DNA of 7,040 nt, from assembly GCA_013698055.1 (NCBI GenBank), contig JACCVS010000503.1:1-7040 (forward strand), written 5' to 3'. The notes below the pieces were generated by a model. The model did not search any database, was not told the DNA's origin, and worked only from the letters and a program-made list of their open reading frames with translations. The position numbers and the translations under genes were made by a program. Shown here in pieces: positions 1-6,373 of this stretch (position 1 is its first letter; each line of letters begins with the position of its first letter). This stretch comes from Acidobacteriota bacterium. Lineage in GTDB: Bacteria; Acidobacteriota; Blastocatellia; Pyrinomonadales; Pyrinomonadaceae.

Positions 1-443
1 GATTGTTCGCTTCGCGCATTGCCGACGCTGTTCTTGAAGGTCAGCAAATGATCGCCGAAGGCGCAGACGCAGCAGCAGCGGAAGGCGACGCGCAACAGAC
101 AGAGGCGGCAGAAGGAAACGGTGACGGCGGTGCGAGAGCGCCCCGCAACGCGACTACCGATAGTACAAGCAGCGCGCCGAGCGTTGATCCCGGACGTGAA
201 GCCGGGAACGCGACCGACATGGGAGCTGCTACGCCTTCAACTGAAACGCAGGTTTCTGTTCCAGGCAATCAGGGCTTCGGCAAGACAGGGCAGCAACCTG
301 ACAGCATTGGCGACCACCCGCAGGCGGGAACGGGCGTGCCTGCTCCAGGGGCCAGCAGTGGCGGCGGAGGTGAAGCCGAGTCGAGACCTGACTCATCCGC
401 CGAACAGGAAAAGGGCGCTGAATCGGTCGGCGTCGCAAGCTAA
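1..443 (+). CDS. rpsB: 30S ribosomal protein S2, C-terminal end with long disordered tail (5' partial)
   Basis: The gene enters from the left edge in frame, with its first full codon at position 3, and ends at TAA 441-443. The first residues, LFASRIADAVLEGQQ, match the last conserved helix of bacterial ribosomal protein S2, the small-subunit protein needed for binding S1 and for initiation. The gene is followed by tsf, pyrH and frr, the classical rpsB order, which supports the call. After that helix come about 130 residues of low-complexity sequence rich in Ala, Gly, Ser, Glu, Asp, Gln and Pro. They contain about 20 acidic and only 7 basic residues and no predicted fold. Escherichia coli S2 extends only some 15-20 residues past this point, so the tail is unusually long. 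TTG at position 3 is an internal Leu codon, not a start. The identity rests on a short conserved stretch plus strong context. Confidence 0.88.
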   Translation, partial: LFASRIADAVLEGQQMIAEGADAAAAEGDAQQTEAAEGNGDGGARAPRNATTDSTSSAPSVDPGREAGNATDMGAATPSTETQVSVPGNQGFGKTGQQPDSIGDHPQAGTGVPAPGASSGGGGEAESRPDSSAEQEKGAESVGVAS

Positions 444-472
444 ACAGATCAACGATCTCAATTTTACGGCGA

Positions 473-520
473 GCGCAGTCCATAGACGCGGGTGTTTCCG
501 CCGGGCTGCGCAATTTTTTG
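473..520 (+). terminator. Intrinsic terminator after rpsB
   Basis: A 9-bp stem is formed by GCGCAGTCC (473-481) and GGGCTGCGC (503-511), with one G-T wobble. A second inner stem is formed by GCGG (488-491) and CCGC (498-501). The structure is followed directly by AA and six T residues (514-519). This is a textbook rho-independent terminator placed 30 bases after the rpsB stop. It may act partially, because tsf follows on the same strand and no clear separate tsf promoter could be recognised. Confidence 0.72.
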
Positions 521-533
521 TAAAACAGGAATT

Positions 534-623
534 CAGAATTCAGTAGCCAGGAGCCAGAATGATAAGGCGGAGAACCGCTTTTGTTTTCATTTCTGACTTC
601 TGGATTCTGGCCCCTGAATTCTG
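534..623 (+). repeat. Inverted-repeat hairpin in rpsB-tsf spacer
   Basis: The left arm is CAGAATTCAG (534-543) plus GAGCCAGAAT (551-560), interrupted by a 7-base insertion. It pairs with the right arm at 604-623, ATTCTGGCCCCTGAATTCTG, with a single mismatch in the paired parts. The left side also contains overlapping copies of the word GAATTCA (529-542). The right arm ends 7 bases before the tsf ribosome-binding site. The 43-base loop holds a separate small hairpin. Similar word-repeat hairpins lie in the other spacers of this operon. Confidence 0.7.
564..587 (+). terminator. Second terminator-like hairpin before tsf (possible attenuator)
   Basis: AAGGCGG (564-570) pairs with CCGCTTT (575-581) across an AGAA tetraloop, using one G-T wobble. 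It is followed by the T-rich run TTTTGTTTT (579-587). The stem is short and its U-tract is interrupted, so termination would be weak. It lies inside the loop of the larger inverted repeat 534-623, so the two structures could compete. Confidence 0.4.
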
Positions 624-630
624 TTCTCAG

Positions 631-636
631 AGGGAG
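631..636 (+). promoter_or_regulatory. Ribosome-binding site of tsf
   Basis: AGGGAG lies 10 bases before ATG 647. It fixes the start there and rules out the in-frame TTG at 581, which lies inside the spacer hairpin and would add 22 non-conserved residues. Confidence 0.75.
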
Positions 637-646
637 ATTTTCCATA

Positions 647-1310
<664 letters not shown>

Positions 1311-1312
<2 letters not shown>

Positions 1313-1346
1313 TCCAAAGTCAATCGTGGACACTGGACTTTGAACT
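1311..1346 (+). repeat. Imperfect inverted repeat in tsf-pyrH spacer
   Basis: AGTCCAAAGT (1311-1320) pairs with ACTTTGAACT (1337-1346) with one mismatch in ten. The left arm begins inside the tsf stop codon and the right arm ends 8 bases before the pyrH start. Alternative pairings of GTCCA with TGGAC inside the loop are possible. There is no T-tract, so it does not look like an intrinsic terminator. Confidence 0.5.
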
Positions 1347-1354
1347 TTAGAGCA

Positions 1355-2101
1355 ATGGAAGCCACCGCAACAAACGTCGCCGAACTGGCCTATCGCCGCA
1401 TCTTGCTGAAAATTTCCGGCGAGGCTTTGATGGGCGCGCAAAATTATGGCATTGATGTTGATGTCGCGCATTCTGTCGCCGAAGAGATCAAGGCCGTACG
1501 AGAACTCGGCGTCGAAATTGCGGTCGTGGTCGGGGGCGGCAACATCTTTCGCGGGGTCTCGAAGAGCGCGGGCAACATGAATCGCTCCAGCGCCGATTAT
1601 ATCGGTATGCTGGCGACGATTATGAACGCGGTTGTCCTTCAGGATGCGCTCGAAAAGCAGGGAGTTTACACGCGCGTTATGTCGGCCATAGAGATTCCGC
1701 AGCTTGCGGAGCCTTTTATCCGCCGCCGCGCCATTCGCCATCTGGAAAAAGGCCGGGTCGTCATCTTCGCTGCGGGCACAGGCAATCCTTATTTCACGAC
1801 CGATTCGGCGGCTGCCCTGCGAGCGCTTGAAATCAAGGCCAACGTGATTCTCAAGGCGACGAAGGTCGAAGGCATCTACAGCGCCGACCCGATGAAAGAC
1901 GAGACGGCGACCCGTTTCGAGTGCATCACGTACCAGGAAGTTCTCGAAAAGCAATTGAAGGTGATGGATGCCTCCGCCATCAGCCTGTGCATGGATAACA
2001 ACCTGCCCATCGTCGTCTTCAACATGCGAACACACGGCAACATCATGCGCGTCGCCACCGGCGAGGAAGGCATCGGCACGCGCGTGTGCGTCGAGAAATA
2101 G
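1355..2101 (+). CDS. pyrH: Uridylate kinase (UMP kinase)
   Basis: PyrH phosphorylates UMP to UDP with ATP, in de novo pyrimidine nucleotide synthesis in the cytoplasm, and belongs to the amino-acid kinase fold family. The 248-residue product shows the hallmark segments in order: RRILLKISGEALMG near residue 18 (phosphate binding), VVVGGGNIFRG near residue 55 (glycine-rich), DYIGMLATIMNAVVLQDALE near residue 78, AAGTGNPYFTTDSAAALRA near residue 137, and KATKVEGIYSADP (nucleotide site). The C-terminal part DASAISLCMDNNLPIVVFNM is also typical. Length matches the family (about 240). ATG 1355 was chosen because it leaves an N-terminus of normal length. The in-frame TTG at 1340 lies within the spacer hairpin. 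No good Shine-Dalgarno precedes ATG 1355, only AGAG two bases upstream. PyrH of many bacteria is regulated by UTP/GTP, but nothing here shows this. Confidence 0.97.
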   Translation: MEATATNVAELAYRRILLKISGEALMGAQNYGIDVDVAHSVAEEIKAVRELGVEIAVVVGGGNIFRGVSKSAGNMNRSSADYIGMLATIMNAVVLQDALEKQGVYTRVMSAIEIPQLAEPFIRRRAIRHLEKGRVVIFAAGTGNPYFTTDSAAALRALEIKANVILKATKVEGIYSADPMKDETATRFECITYQEVLEKQLKVMDASAISLCMDNNLPIVVFNMRTHGNIMRVATGEEGIGTRVCVEK

Positions 2102-2170
2102 TTCAAGGCTCAAGGTTCAAGGTTCAAAGTTTGCGCTTCGACCTTGAACCTTGAACCTTGAGCCTTGAAC
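2101..2170 (+). repeat. Perfect 27-bp inverted repeat in pyrH-frr spacer
   Basis: Arms 2101-2127 and 2144-2170 are exact reverse complements, with a 16-base loop between them. Each arm is itself a run of near-identical 7-base words, GTTCAAG, GCTCAAG, GTTCAAG and GTTCAA. The left arm starts at the last base of the pyrH stop codon and the right arm ends 8 bases before the frr ribosome-binding site. There is no T-tract after it, so it is a very stable mRNA hairpin rather than an obvious terminator. Confidence 0.93.
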
Positions 2171-2178
2171 CAAATTTC

Positions 2179-2182
2179 GGAG
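2179..2182 (+). promoter_or_regulatory. Ribosome-binding site of frr
   Basis: GGAG lies 6 bases before ATG 2189. It decides between this start and the in-frame TTG at 2165, which sits inside the right arm of the hairpin. Confidence 0.7.
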
Positions 2183-2188
2183 AAATTT

Positions 2189-2749
2189 ATGAGCGAGAAA
2201 GATGTCAGTAATGAAGCGCGACCGCGGATGGAAGCGGTCATTGAAGACGTGAAGCGTAAGCTGGCGACAGTCAGGACAGGGCGCGCCGTCGTGAGCCTGC
2301 TCGACAACGTGATGGTCGAATATTACGGGACGCCGACGCCGCTCAGCCAGATGGCTTCCGTTCATGTGCCTGAGCCGCAGATGCTGACCGTTCAGCCCTG
2401 GGATCAAACACAGCTTGGCGCAATCGAAAAAGCCATCCGCGCCGCCGATCTCGGTCTCAACCCCTCAAATGATGGCAAGCTCGTTCGCATTCCGATTCCG
2501 GCTCTGACGGAAGAGCGCCGCAAGCAGCTTGCTAAGCAAGTGCATGACATCGCCGAAGAGCATCGGACAGCGATTCGCAACATCCGTCGTGACTCCAATG
2601 ACCGCCTGAAGAAAATGCTCAAGGATAAAACCATCTCGGAAGACAACGAGCGCGATGGGCTGGATGATATTCAGAAACTGACCAACACCTACATCGGCAA
2701 GATTGACGAATTGATGAAGACCAAAGAGATTGAAATCATGAGCGTGTAG
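2189..2749 (+). CDS. frr: Ribosome recycling factor
   Basis: RRF works with EF-G to split post-termination ribosomes into subunits. The 186-residue product has the usual family length of about 185. The N-terminal helix of domain I includes VRTGRA (about residues 29-34), with the Arg that contacts 23S rRNA. Then come VEYYGTPTPLSQMASV (domain II hinge), LTVQPWDQTQLGAIEKAI, ADLGLNPSNDGKLVRIPIPALTEERRKQLAK, and the C-terminal helix KLTNTYIGKIDELMKTKEIEIMSV. All are characteristic. It is the last gene of the translation block and is followed within 4 bases by the large terminator hairpin. Its start is supported by GGAG at 2179-2182. Confidence 0.97.
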   Translation: MSEKDVSNEARPRMEAVIEDVKRKLATVRTGRAVVSLLDNVMVEYYGTPTPLSQMASVHVPEPQMLTVQPWDQTQLGAIEKAIRAADLGLNPSNDGKLVRIPIPALTEERRKQLAKQVHDIAEEHRTAIRNIRRDSNDRLKKMLKDKTISEDNERDGLDDIQKLTNTYIGKIDELMKTKEIEIMSV

Positions 2750-2752
2750 CTC

Positions 2753-2846
2753 AAGGCAAAAAGAAGGATAAAAAGTGAGGCGGAAATCGGTTCTGTGAAA
2801 CCGGCTTCCGCCTCACTTTTTATCCTTCCTATTAACCTTTTGCCTT
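2753..2846. terminator. Bidirectional terminator between frr and the convergent exported-protein gene
   Basis: A 23-bp perfect stem joins 2763-2785 with 2806-2828. It is capped by an inner CGGTT (2788-2792) / AACCG (2799-2803) stem with a 6-base loop. An outer stem, AAGGCAAAA (2753-2761) with TTTTGCCTT (2838-2846), extends it after a bulge of about 9 bases on the right side. A-rich stretches in the left arm and T-rich stretches in the right arm (for example CACTTTTTATCC) give T-tracts for transcription in either direction. The outer arm overlaps the stop codon of the minus-strand gene at 2845-2847. Placement between two converging genes fits shared termination. Confidence 0.85.
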
Positions 2847-4752
2847 ATTGACAATCTTTCACGGCACCGGGCGCAAGCTTCGAGAGCTTAACTTTGCCGT
2901 CGAATGTATCCAGTGTAATCTGCGCCTGCCCGTCCCCGTAGCGACCGATGATGCGGCGGTTGATCGCTTCTTCAGGTGGCGATGCCTGTTTGATCTTCAA
3001 TTGAAATTGATTCTCGATCAGACCACGATAAGATGAGAGTGCGGCTGTAAAACCCGGCGGATTATCGCGGAGCGACATCTCAACCGCGCCAGACATGGAC
3101 TTAAGATGATAGCGGCCATCTTTACGAAGTGCGCCCGTGAAGAACACGTCGCTGTTCGAAGTATTGGCATCAACGTCGCCGAAAATGTTATCGAGCCTGA
3201 TGAGACCTGAGGCTGAGTCAACATTAACGCGCCCGCGCGCGCATTCGATTTCGACCTGCCCGCCAATAGAAAGGACGCGCACATCGCCTCTTACATGCCG
3301 CACACGAACAGGCCCGCTCGCTGTCACCACGTCAACCAGCCCACTTGTGTTATCCACCCCGACTGCGCCAGTGCGCGTGCGAACCTCCACCGCGCCGACG
3401 TTTTTTAAGATTACGTCGCCTTTGTCGCCGAGGACAACGACAGGCGTTTCAACGCCTGTCACTTCAACGTGGCTCCTGATGACTTTAATCACTTCAATCT
3501 CGGCATAGCGTGGCACTCGCACCTCAAGATGAACTTCGAGAGGACGGTCATCACGCATCGGCGGGTCAATCACTGTATCTTGAGATGAAATTTCGGGCAG
3601 GCGAGCCTGCCGGGGTAGCTCAGCAGAGAGAGGCGCGGGATTTTCAGGATTAAGTGAAGGCACAGGTGTGGCCAGAGAAACGTCCGGACGCGTCTCAGGC
3701 TTTTCGACTTTCGCGTAGTCTGCCTTCAACCAGACGGACCTGTCCGACGAATCTCCCCGGACGGAAAACCTGACCGCCTCGACGCCGCGCTCGCTGGTCG
3801 CTCGGGCTTCAACCGTATCTTTATCCCATCCGATGATGACGATGCGTCCCGTCGTGCGATTGTCCACAGTGACCTTGCCGCCGCGTTCGAGCCTGACGCT
3901 GACCGGCGCAACCGTCGCAAGCCTGCCTTCCGGTTCACGACTCTTCCTCGAATCGAGTTGGTAGTCCGTAGGCACGATAAACAACTCGCGTGGTGGTTCC
4001 TTGCGGTCAATTTTGATGAGCCGGTACGATGCCTCGCCGAAGCGCGGGTCAGTCACCTTGATCAAGATGCTCCGACGCAATTCCTGCGAGTACCAATGCT
4101 CGTAGATAACTTTGGCAGGCGGCTGGCCGCTCTTCTCAGTTCCGCGAATCGTGGTTGTGACACGCACGCCCTCGACGGTCACGCCTTCGATGCTCTTTGT
4201 CCCGAGCGGTTCGATTGTTTCGCCGAGCACCTGTGTGATCTTCTCTGGCGGACTCTGCGGCGTGATAACTTTAACTTGCCGCAACACAGCCTCTTTAACC
4301 GGCGAAGATAACTGAGACACACGACGCTTGCTCGGATCAAGAAAATAGATTCCGCCGGTCACGGCATCGTAGATCATCGGAACGCGGCCAGCCTCAGGGG
4401 TCTTTGTTTCATTCCCCCATTCGTGGCGGGTGCGGCCTTCGCTGTCACGGTAAATGCTTGCAGTCATCCGGCGCACGAAGCGGCGTCCATCGCTCAGGAT
4501 TTGTGTAGTCTCCTTAATGGCGACTGCTGAGAAAGGAGCACCTTGAACGATAACGCCTGCGTTGAAAGCGAACTCGCTGGACGCAAAGCTGTTGTTGAAG
4601 TTACCGCCCGCTCGTGTTTCGGAATCTGTTGGCGAAGAGCTTTGCTTTGATGATCCGGATATTTGCTGCGCCCCGGCGATGGCACAGCTCATGAGCACCG
4701 CCATAACCACTGGGGCGACTCGATTAAGCCGCATCGCTGCTCTGCCCTTCAT
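2845..4752 (-). CDS. Exported protein: acidobacterial-type N-terminal domain plus DUF4097-like beta-solenoid
   Basis: The 635-residue product begins with a signal peptide (basic KGRAAMRLNR, hydrophobic VAPVVMAVLM, probable signal peptidase I cleavage at AGA/QQ). Residues about 60-265 form a beta-rich domain with IYRDSEGRTRHEW, YDAVTGGIYFLDP, EHWYSQELRRSI, DPRFGEASYRL and LFIVPTDY. I know this style from exported acidobacterial proteins of unknown role. Residues about 285-350 (VTVDNRTTGRIVIIGWDKDTVEARA) begin a DUF4097/adhesin-like region. After a proline-rich stretch (about 350-400) it resumes as short repeated beta rungs, GDVILKNV, GAVGVDNTSG, GPVRVRHVRGDVRV and GLIRLDNIFGDVDA, up to about 625. 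It is the third gene of the sigma/anti-sigma unit, 45 bp after the anti-sigma stop. Start ATG 4752 was preferred over TTG 4785 because GAAGGGG precedes it at ideal spacing. A start at the next ATG (4734) is also possible. A Cys within LMSC could suggest a lipoprotein, but the lipobox is poor. The biochemical role is unknown. Confidence 0.85.
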   Translation of the reverse strand: MKGRAAMRLNRVAPVVMAVLMSCAIAGAQQISGSSKQSSSPTDSETRAGGNFNNSFASSEFAFNAGVIVQGAPFSAVAIKETTQILSDGRRFVRRMTASIYRDSEGRTRHEWGNETKTPEAGRVPMIYDAVTGGIYFLDPSKRRVSQLSSPVKEAVLRQVKVITPQSPPEKITQVLGETIEPLGTKSIEGVTVEGVRVTTTIRGTEKSGQPPAKVIYEHWYSQELRRSILIKVTDPRFGEASYRLIKIDRKEPPRELFIVPTDYQLDSRKSREPEGRLATVAPVSVRLERGGKVTVDNRTTGRIVIIGWDKDTVEARATSERGVEAVRFSVRGDSSDRSVWLKADYAKVEKPETRPDVSLATPVPSLNPENPAPLSAELPRQARLPEISSQDTVIDPPMRDDRPLEVHLEVRVPRYAEIEVIKVIRSHVEVTGVETPVVVLGDKGDVILKNVGAVEVRTRTGAVGVDNTSGLVDVVTASGPVRVRHVRGDVRVLSIGGQVEIECARGRVNVDSASGLIRLDNIFGDVDANTSNSDVFFTGALRKDGRYHLKSMSGAVEMSLRDNPPGFTAALSSYRGLIENQFQLKIKQASPPEEAINRRIIGRYGDGQAQITLDTFDGKVKLSKLAPGAVKDCQ

Positions 4753-4758
4753 GTGCTG

Positions 4759-4765
4759 CCCCTTC
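4759..4765 (-). promoter_or_regulatory. Ribosome-binding site deciding the start of the exported protein
   Basis: On the minus strand GAAGGGG lies 6 bases before ATG 4752-4750. The upstream in-frame TTG at 4785 has no comparable site and would put a long basic stretch before the signal peptide. Confidence 0.7.
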
Positions 4766-4797
4766 ACTTTCTGTCTCCGAATCAATTCCAGTAGTTA

Positions 4798-5709
4798 TCA
4801 GTAGCCGATTATTTCACGGAGCACGTCAACTTTCTTGGCATAAGCCGTGAGCATGTATTTTGCGGCAAGTGGGTCGCCGGGATGCTGACGCACAGCGCGG
4901 CGCGTGTCGGCGATGGTACGGTTGACGGCGGCCAGAGTTCGCTCGAATCGTGCCGCTGTTTCAGCGTCGAGCCGCGAGCGACGACGAGTGACATCACGCG
5001 ACAGCATGGCTATCGCTTCAACATACTTCTGCTCTGCTTCACGGACAAGCTCATCGGATGTCGGCGTGCGCCCGGAAGTTGACGGCCTGCTGTTATTTCG
5101 TTCGACGTTTTTATTGCTCACTGCCAGAACCGGATTTCCTTTTCTCCGACCACCATCTTTAACAAGCTGTGGCTGCTCATTCCCATCCCGCCTGCTTCCC
5201 TGCTCTCCTGTCTTGTCGTCTTTCGGCGGATTTGCTGAACTGACAACCTCATCCGGCGACGATGAAGAAACGCTCGCGGGCACGCTTTCGTTTTGAGACA
5301 GGCCGACGGGAGTATTGGTTCTCTCACGTGAATTGACGTAGCGCATCACTCCGATAGTAATTCCGATTGCGACGAGCACGATCAGGGCTGTGAGTGAAGG
5401 ACTGAAACGCGGAGCAGTGAAATTTCCGAATGCGCCGCTAAACCAGCCGCGCAGAATTGTGAGAGGCCGCGAGGAGCGAGCAGTGTTCTCCTGCACTGCC
5501 CGCGCCATGACGTTGTCCCAGAAGGCTGGCGCAGGCTGAGCGTCGCACTCATATTGCAGATATAGCTCTTGTTCATCCTCCAGTTTCAAATAGAGGCTCG
5601 CGCAAGCTTTGCAAGCGTTCATGTGTTGAGCCGCAAATTCACCTGTTCTGTCGTCCAGCTCGCCGTCGAAATAGTCTTCAACTTTGGACTGGAACTCTTC
5701 GCATCTCAT
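4798..5709 (-). CDS. Membrane-anchored zinc-finger anti-sigma factor
   Basis: The 303-residue product has an N-terminal zf-HC2 anti-sigma (ZAS) motif: Cys3, then His29-X3-Cys33-X2-Cys36. In this family the motif binds zinc and holds the cognate ECF sigma factor at the membrane. One transmembrane helix follows at about residues 105-122 (SLTALIVLVAIGITIGVM). Residues 128-215 are a low-complexity Ser/Asn/Pro/charged linker. Residues 216-303 form a charged helical domain (AEQKYVEAIAMLSRDV ... FERTLAAVNRTIADTRRAV ... AAKYMLTAYAKKVDVLREI). From topology this domain would be extracytoplasmic. Its start overlaps the sigma stop by 4 bases (ATGA), with GGGAG 7 bases upstream, which implies translational coupling and matched amounts of the two proteins. 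What signal releases the sigma factor is not shown by the sequence. Confidence 0.92.
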   Translation of the reverse strand: MRCEEFQSKVEDYFDGELDDRTGEFAAQHMNACKACASLYLKLEDEQELYLQYECDAQPAPAFWDNVMARAVQENTARSSRPLTILRGWFSGAFGNFTAPRFSPSLTALIVLVAIGITIGVMRYVNSRERTNTPVGLSQNESVPASVSSSSPDEVVSSANPPKDDKTGEQGSRRDGNEQPQLVKDGGRRKGNPVLAVSNKNVERNNSRPSTSGRTPTSDELVREAEQKYVEAIAMLSRDVTRRRSRLDAETAARFERTLAAVNRTIADTRRAVRQHPGDPLAAKYMLTAYAKKVDVLREIIGY

Positions 5710-5721
5710 CTTATTTCTCCC
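5706..5721 (-). promoter_or_regulatory. Sigma/anti-sigma coupling site (RBS plus ATGA overlap)
   Basis: On the minus strand GGGAG (5721-5717) lies inside the last codons of the sigma gene, 7 bases before ATG 5709. That ATG overlaps the sigma TGA (5708-5706) in the string ATGA. This is the usual arrangement for termination-reinitiation coupling, so anti-sigma synthesis should follow sigma synthesis closely. Confidence 0.8.
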
Positions 5722-6317
5722 AGATAAGGACCCAGGCGGCGGCGCATCTCGGCACGCGCGCGGTGAAGATCATTCCTGATTTTCGGAATTGTAAAGCCGG
5801 TAATTTCAGCAATCTCATCATAGCTTCGCTCCTGGTAAACCTTGAGCGTGAAAACCAGTCGCTTATCTTCATCCAGCCTGGAAAGCGCGTCGCGCACCAT
5901 GTTGTTTAATTCTTTATCGAGAAGGCGACCTGCTGGCGAGGACTCATGTGCGCTCATCTCAAGCACTGTGCGATCACTAAGCTCAACCTGGAACTGCTCC
6001 CTGTGACGATTGCGGAGTGATTCGCGCGCAATATTTCTGGCAATGCCAAAGAGCCATGTAGAGAGTTTTGCTTCGTCGCGCAAGGCATCGAGATTTTTGT
6101 ACGCGCGGACAAAGGTTTCCTGTGCCAGCTCTTCGGCCAGGTCCGCCCGGTTGACCATGTAAAAAATGAAGCTAATGATGGGTCGCGTGTAACGCTCGAA
6201 GATCAGGCGGAACGCTTCCTCGTCGCCACGACGCGCGCGCGCGATCAGGTCTTCTGCACTCTTCATCGCAGCTTCTGCGTATGCGCCCGGCTGGACTGCC
6301 AGCCTCATTACATCCAT
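5706..6317 (-). CDS. ECF-family RNA polymerase sigma-70 factor
   Basis: The 203-residue product has the two-domain layout of extracytoplasmic-function sigma factors, which direct RNA polymerase to a small stress regulon. The sigma-2 domain is at about residues 36-107 (FERYTRPIISFIFYMV, then DLAEELAQETFVRAYKNLDAL, KLSTWLFGIARNIARESLR). It includes the DLAEELAQETF core-binding helix and the -10 recognition part. A variable linker (about 108-135) precedes sigma-4 at about 138-195. This has the helix-turn-helix YDEIAEITGFTIPKIRNDLHRARAEMRRRL that reads the -35 element. Start ATG 6317 has AGGATAGGG upstream (9 bases from AGGG to ATG). ATG 6308 and ATG 6266 (residue 18, just before KSAEDLIARARRGDEEAF) are alternatives. 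The coupled anti-sigma gene immediately downstream supports the call. Which ECF subgroup it belongs to, and its target promoters, cannot be told. Confidence 0.95.
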   Translation of the reverse strand: MDVMRLAVQPGAYAEAAMKSAEDLIARARRGDEEAFRLIFERYTRPIISFIFYMVNRADLAEELAQETFVRAYKNLDALRDEAKLSTWLFGIARNIARESLRNRHREQFQVELSDRTVLEMSAHESSPAGRLLDKELNNMVRDALSRLDEDKRLVFTLKVYQERSYDEIAEITGFTIPKIRNDLHRARAEMRRRLGPYLGEIR

Positions 6318-6326
6318 TAACTGTCG

Positions 6327-6335
6327 CCCTATCCT
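6327..6335 (-). promoter_or_regulatory. Ribosome-binding site of the sigma factor gene
   Basis: On the minus strand AGGATAGGG (6335-6327) ends 9 bases before ATG 6317. This is slightly long spacing but better than anything in front of the later in-frame ATG codons, so it supports the longest start. Confidence 0.5.
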
Positions 6336-6344
6336 GACATTCCG

Positions 6345-6373
6345 ATTTTAACCACAGAGGAAACCATTGTAGA
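6345..6373 (-). promoter_or_regulatory. Possible sigma-70-like promoter of the sigma/anti-sigma unit
   Basis: On the minus strand TCTACA (6373-6368, 4 of 6 to TTGACA) and TAAAAT (6350-6345, 5 of 6 to TATAAT) are separated by 17 bases, about 28 bases ahead of the sigma start. The match is weak, overlaps the inverted repeat, and could be chance. An autoregulated ECF promoter could not be identified. Confidence 0.25.

Noticed and set aside
121..546. Second plus-strand frame inside the rpsB tail running into the spacer
   Set aside because: It overlaps the S2 tail in another frame, continues through the terminator hairpin and shows no conserved sequence. The S2 frame is continuous from the conserved helix.
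2165..2188. TTG start extending frr upstream
   Set aside because: It lies in the hairpin arm, has no ribosome-binding site and adds 8 non-conserved residues. ATG 2189 gives the family length.
3137..3508. Ser/Thr-rich plus-strand frame opposite the solenoid gene
   Set aside because: Its repetitive look is the mirror of the Val/Gly/Asp rung repeats on the other strand. It has no ribosome-binding site.
4686..4692. Lipoprotein signal (LMSC) in the exported protein
   Set aside because: Met at the -2 position is not typical of a lipobox, and the AIAGA-QQ sequence just after is a good signal peptidase I site. A lipoprotein is possible but not supported enough.
4750..4785. TTG start for the exported protein
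   Set aside because: ATG 4752 has GAAGGGG at 6-base spacing and gives a normal signal peptide.
6232..6243. Alternating CG run (possible Z-DNA or simple repeat)
   Set aside because: It encodes ARAR in the sigma factor, is short, and is expected from Ala/Arg codons in a GC-rich gene.
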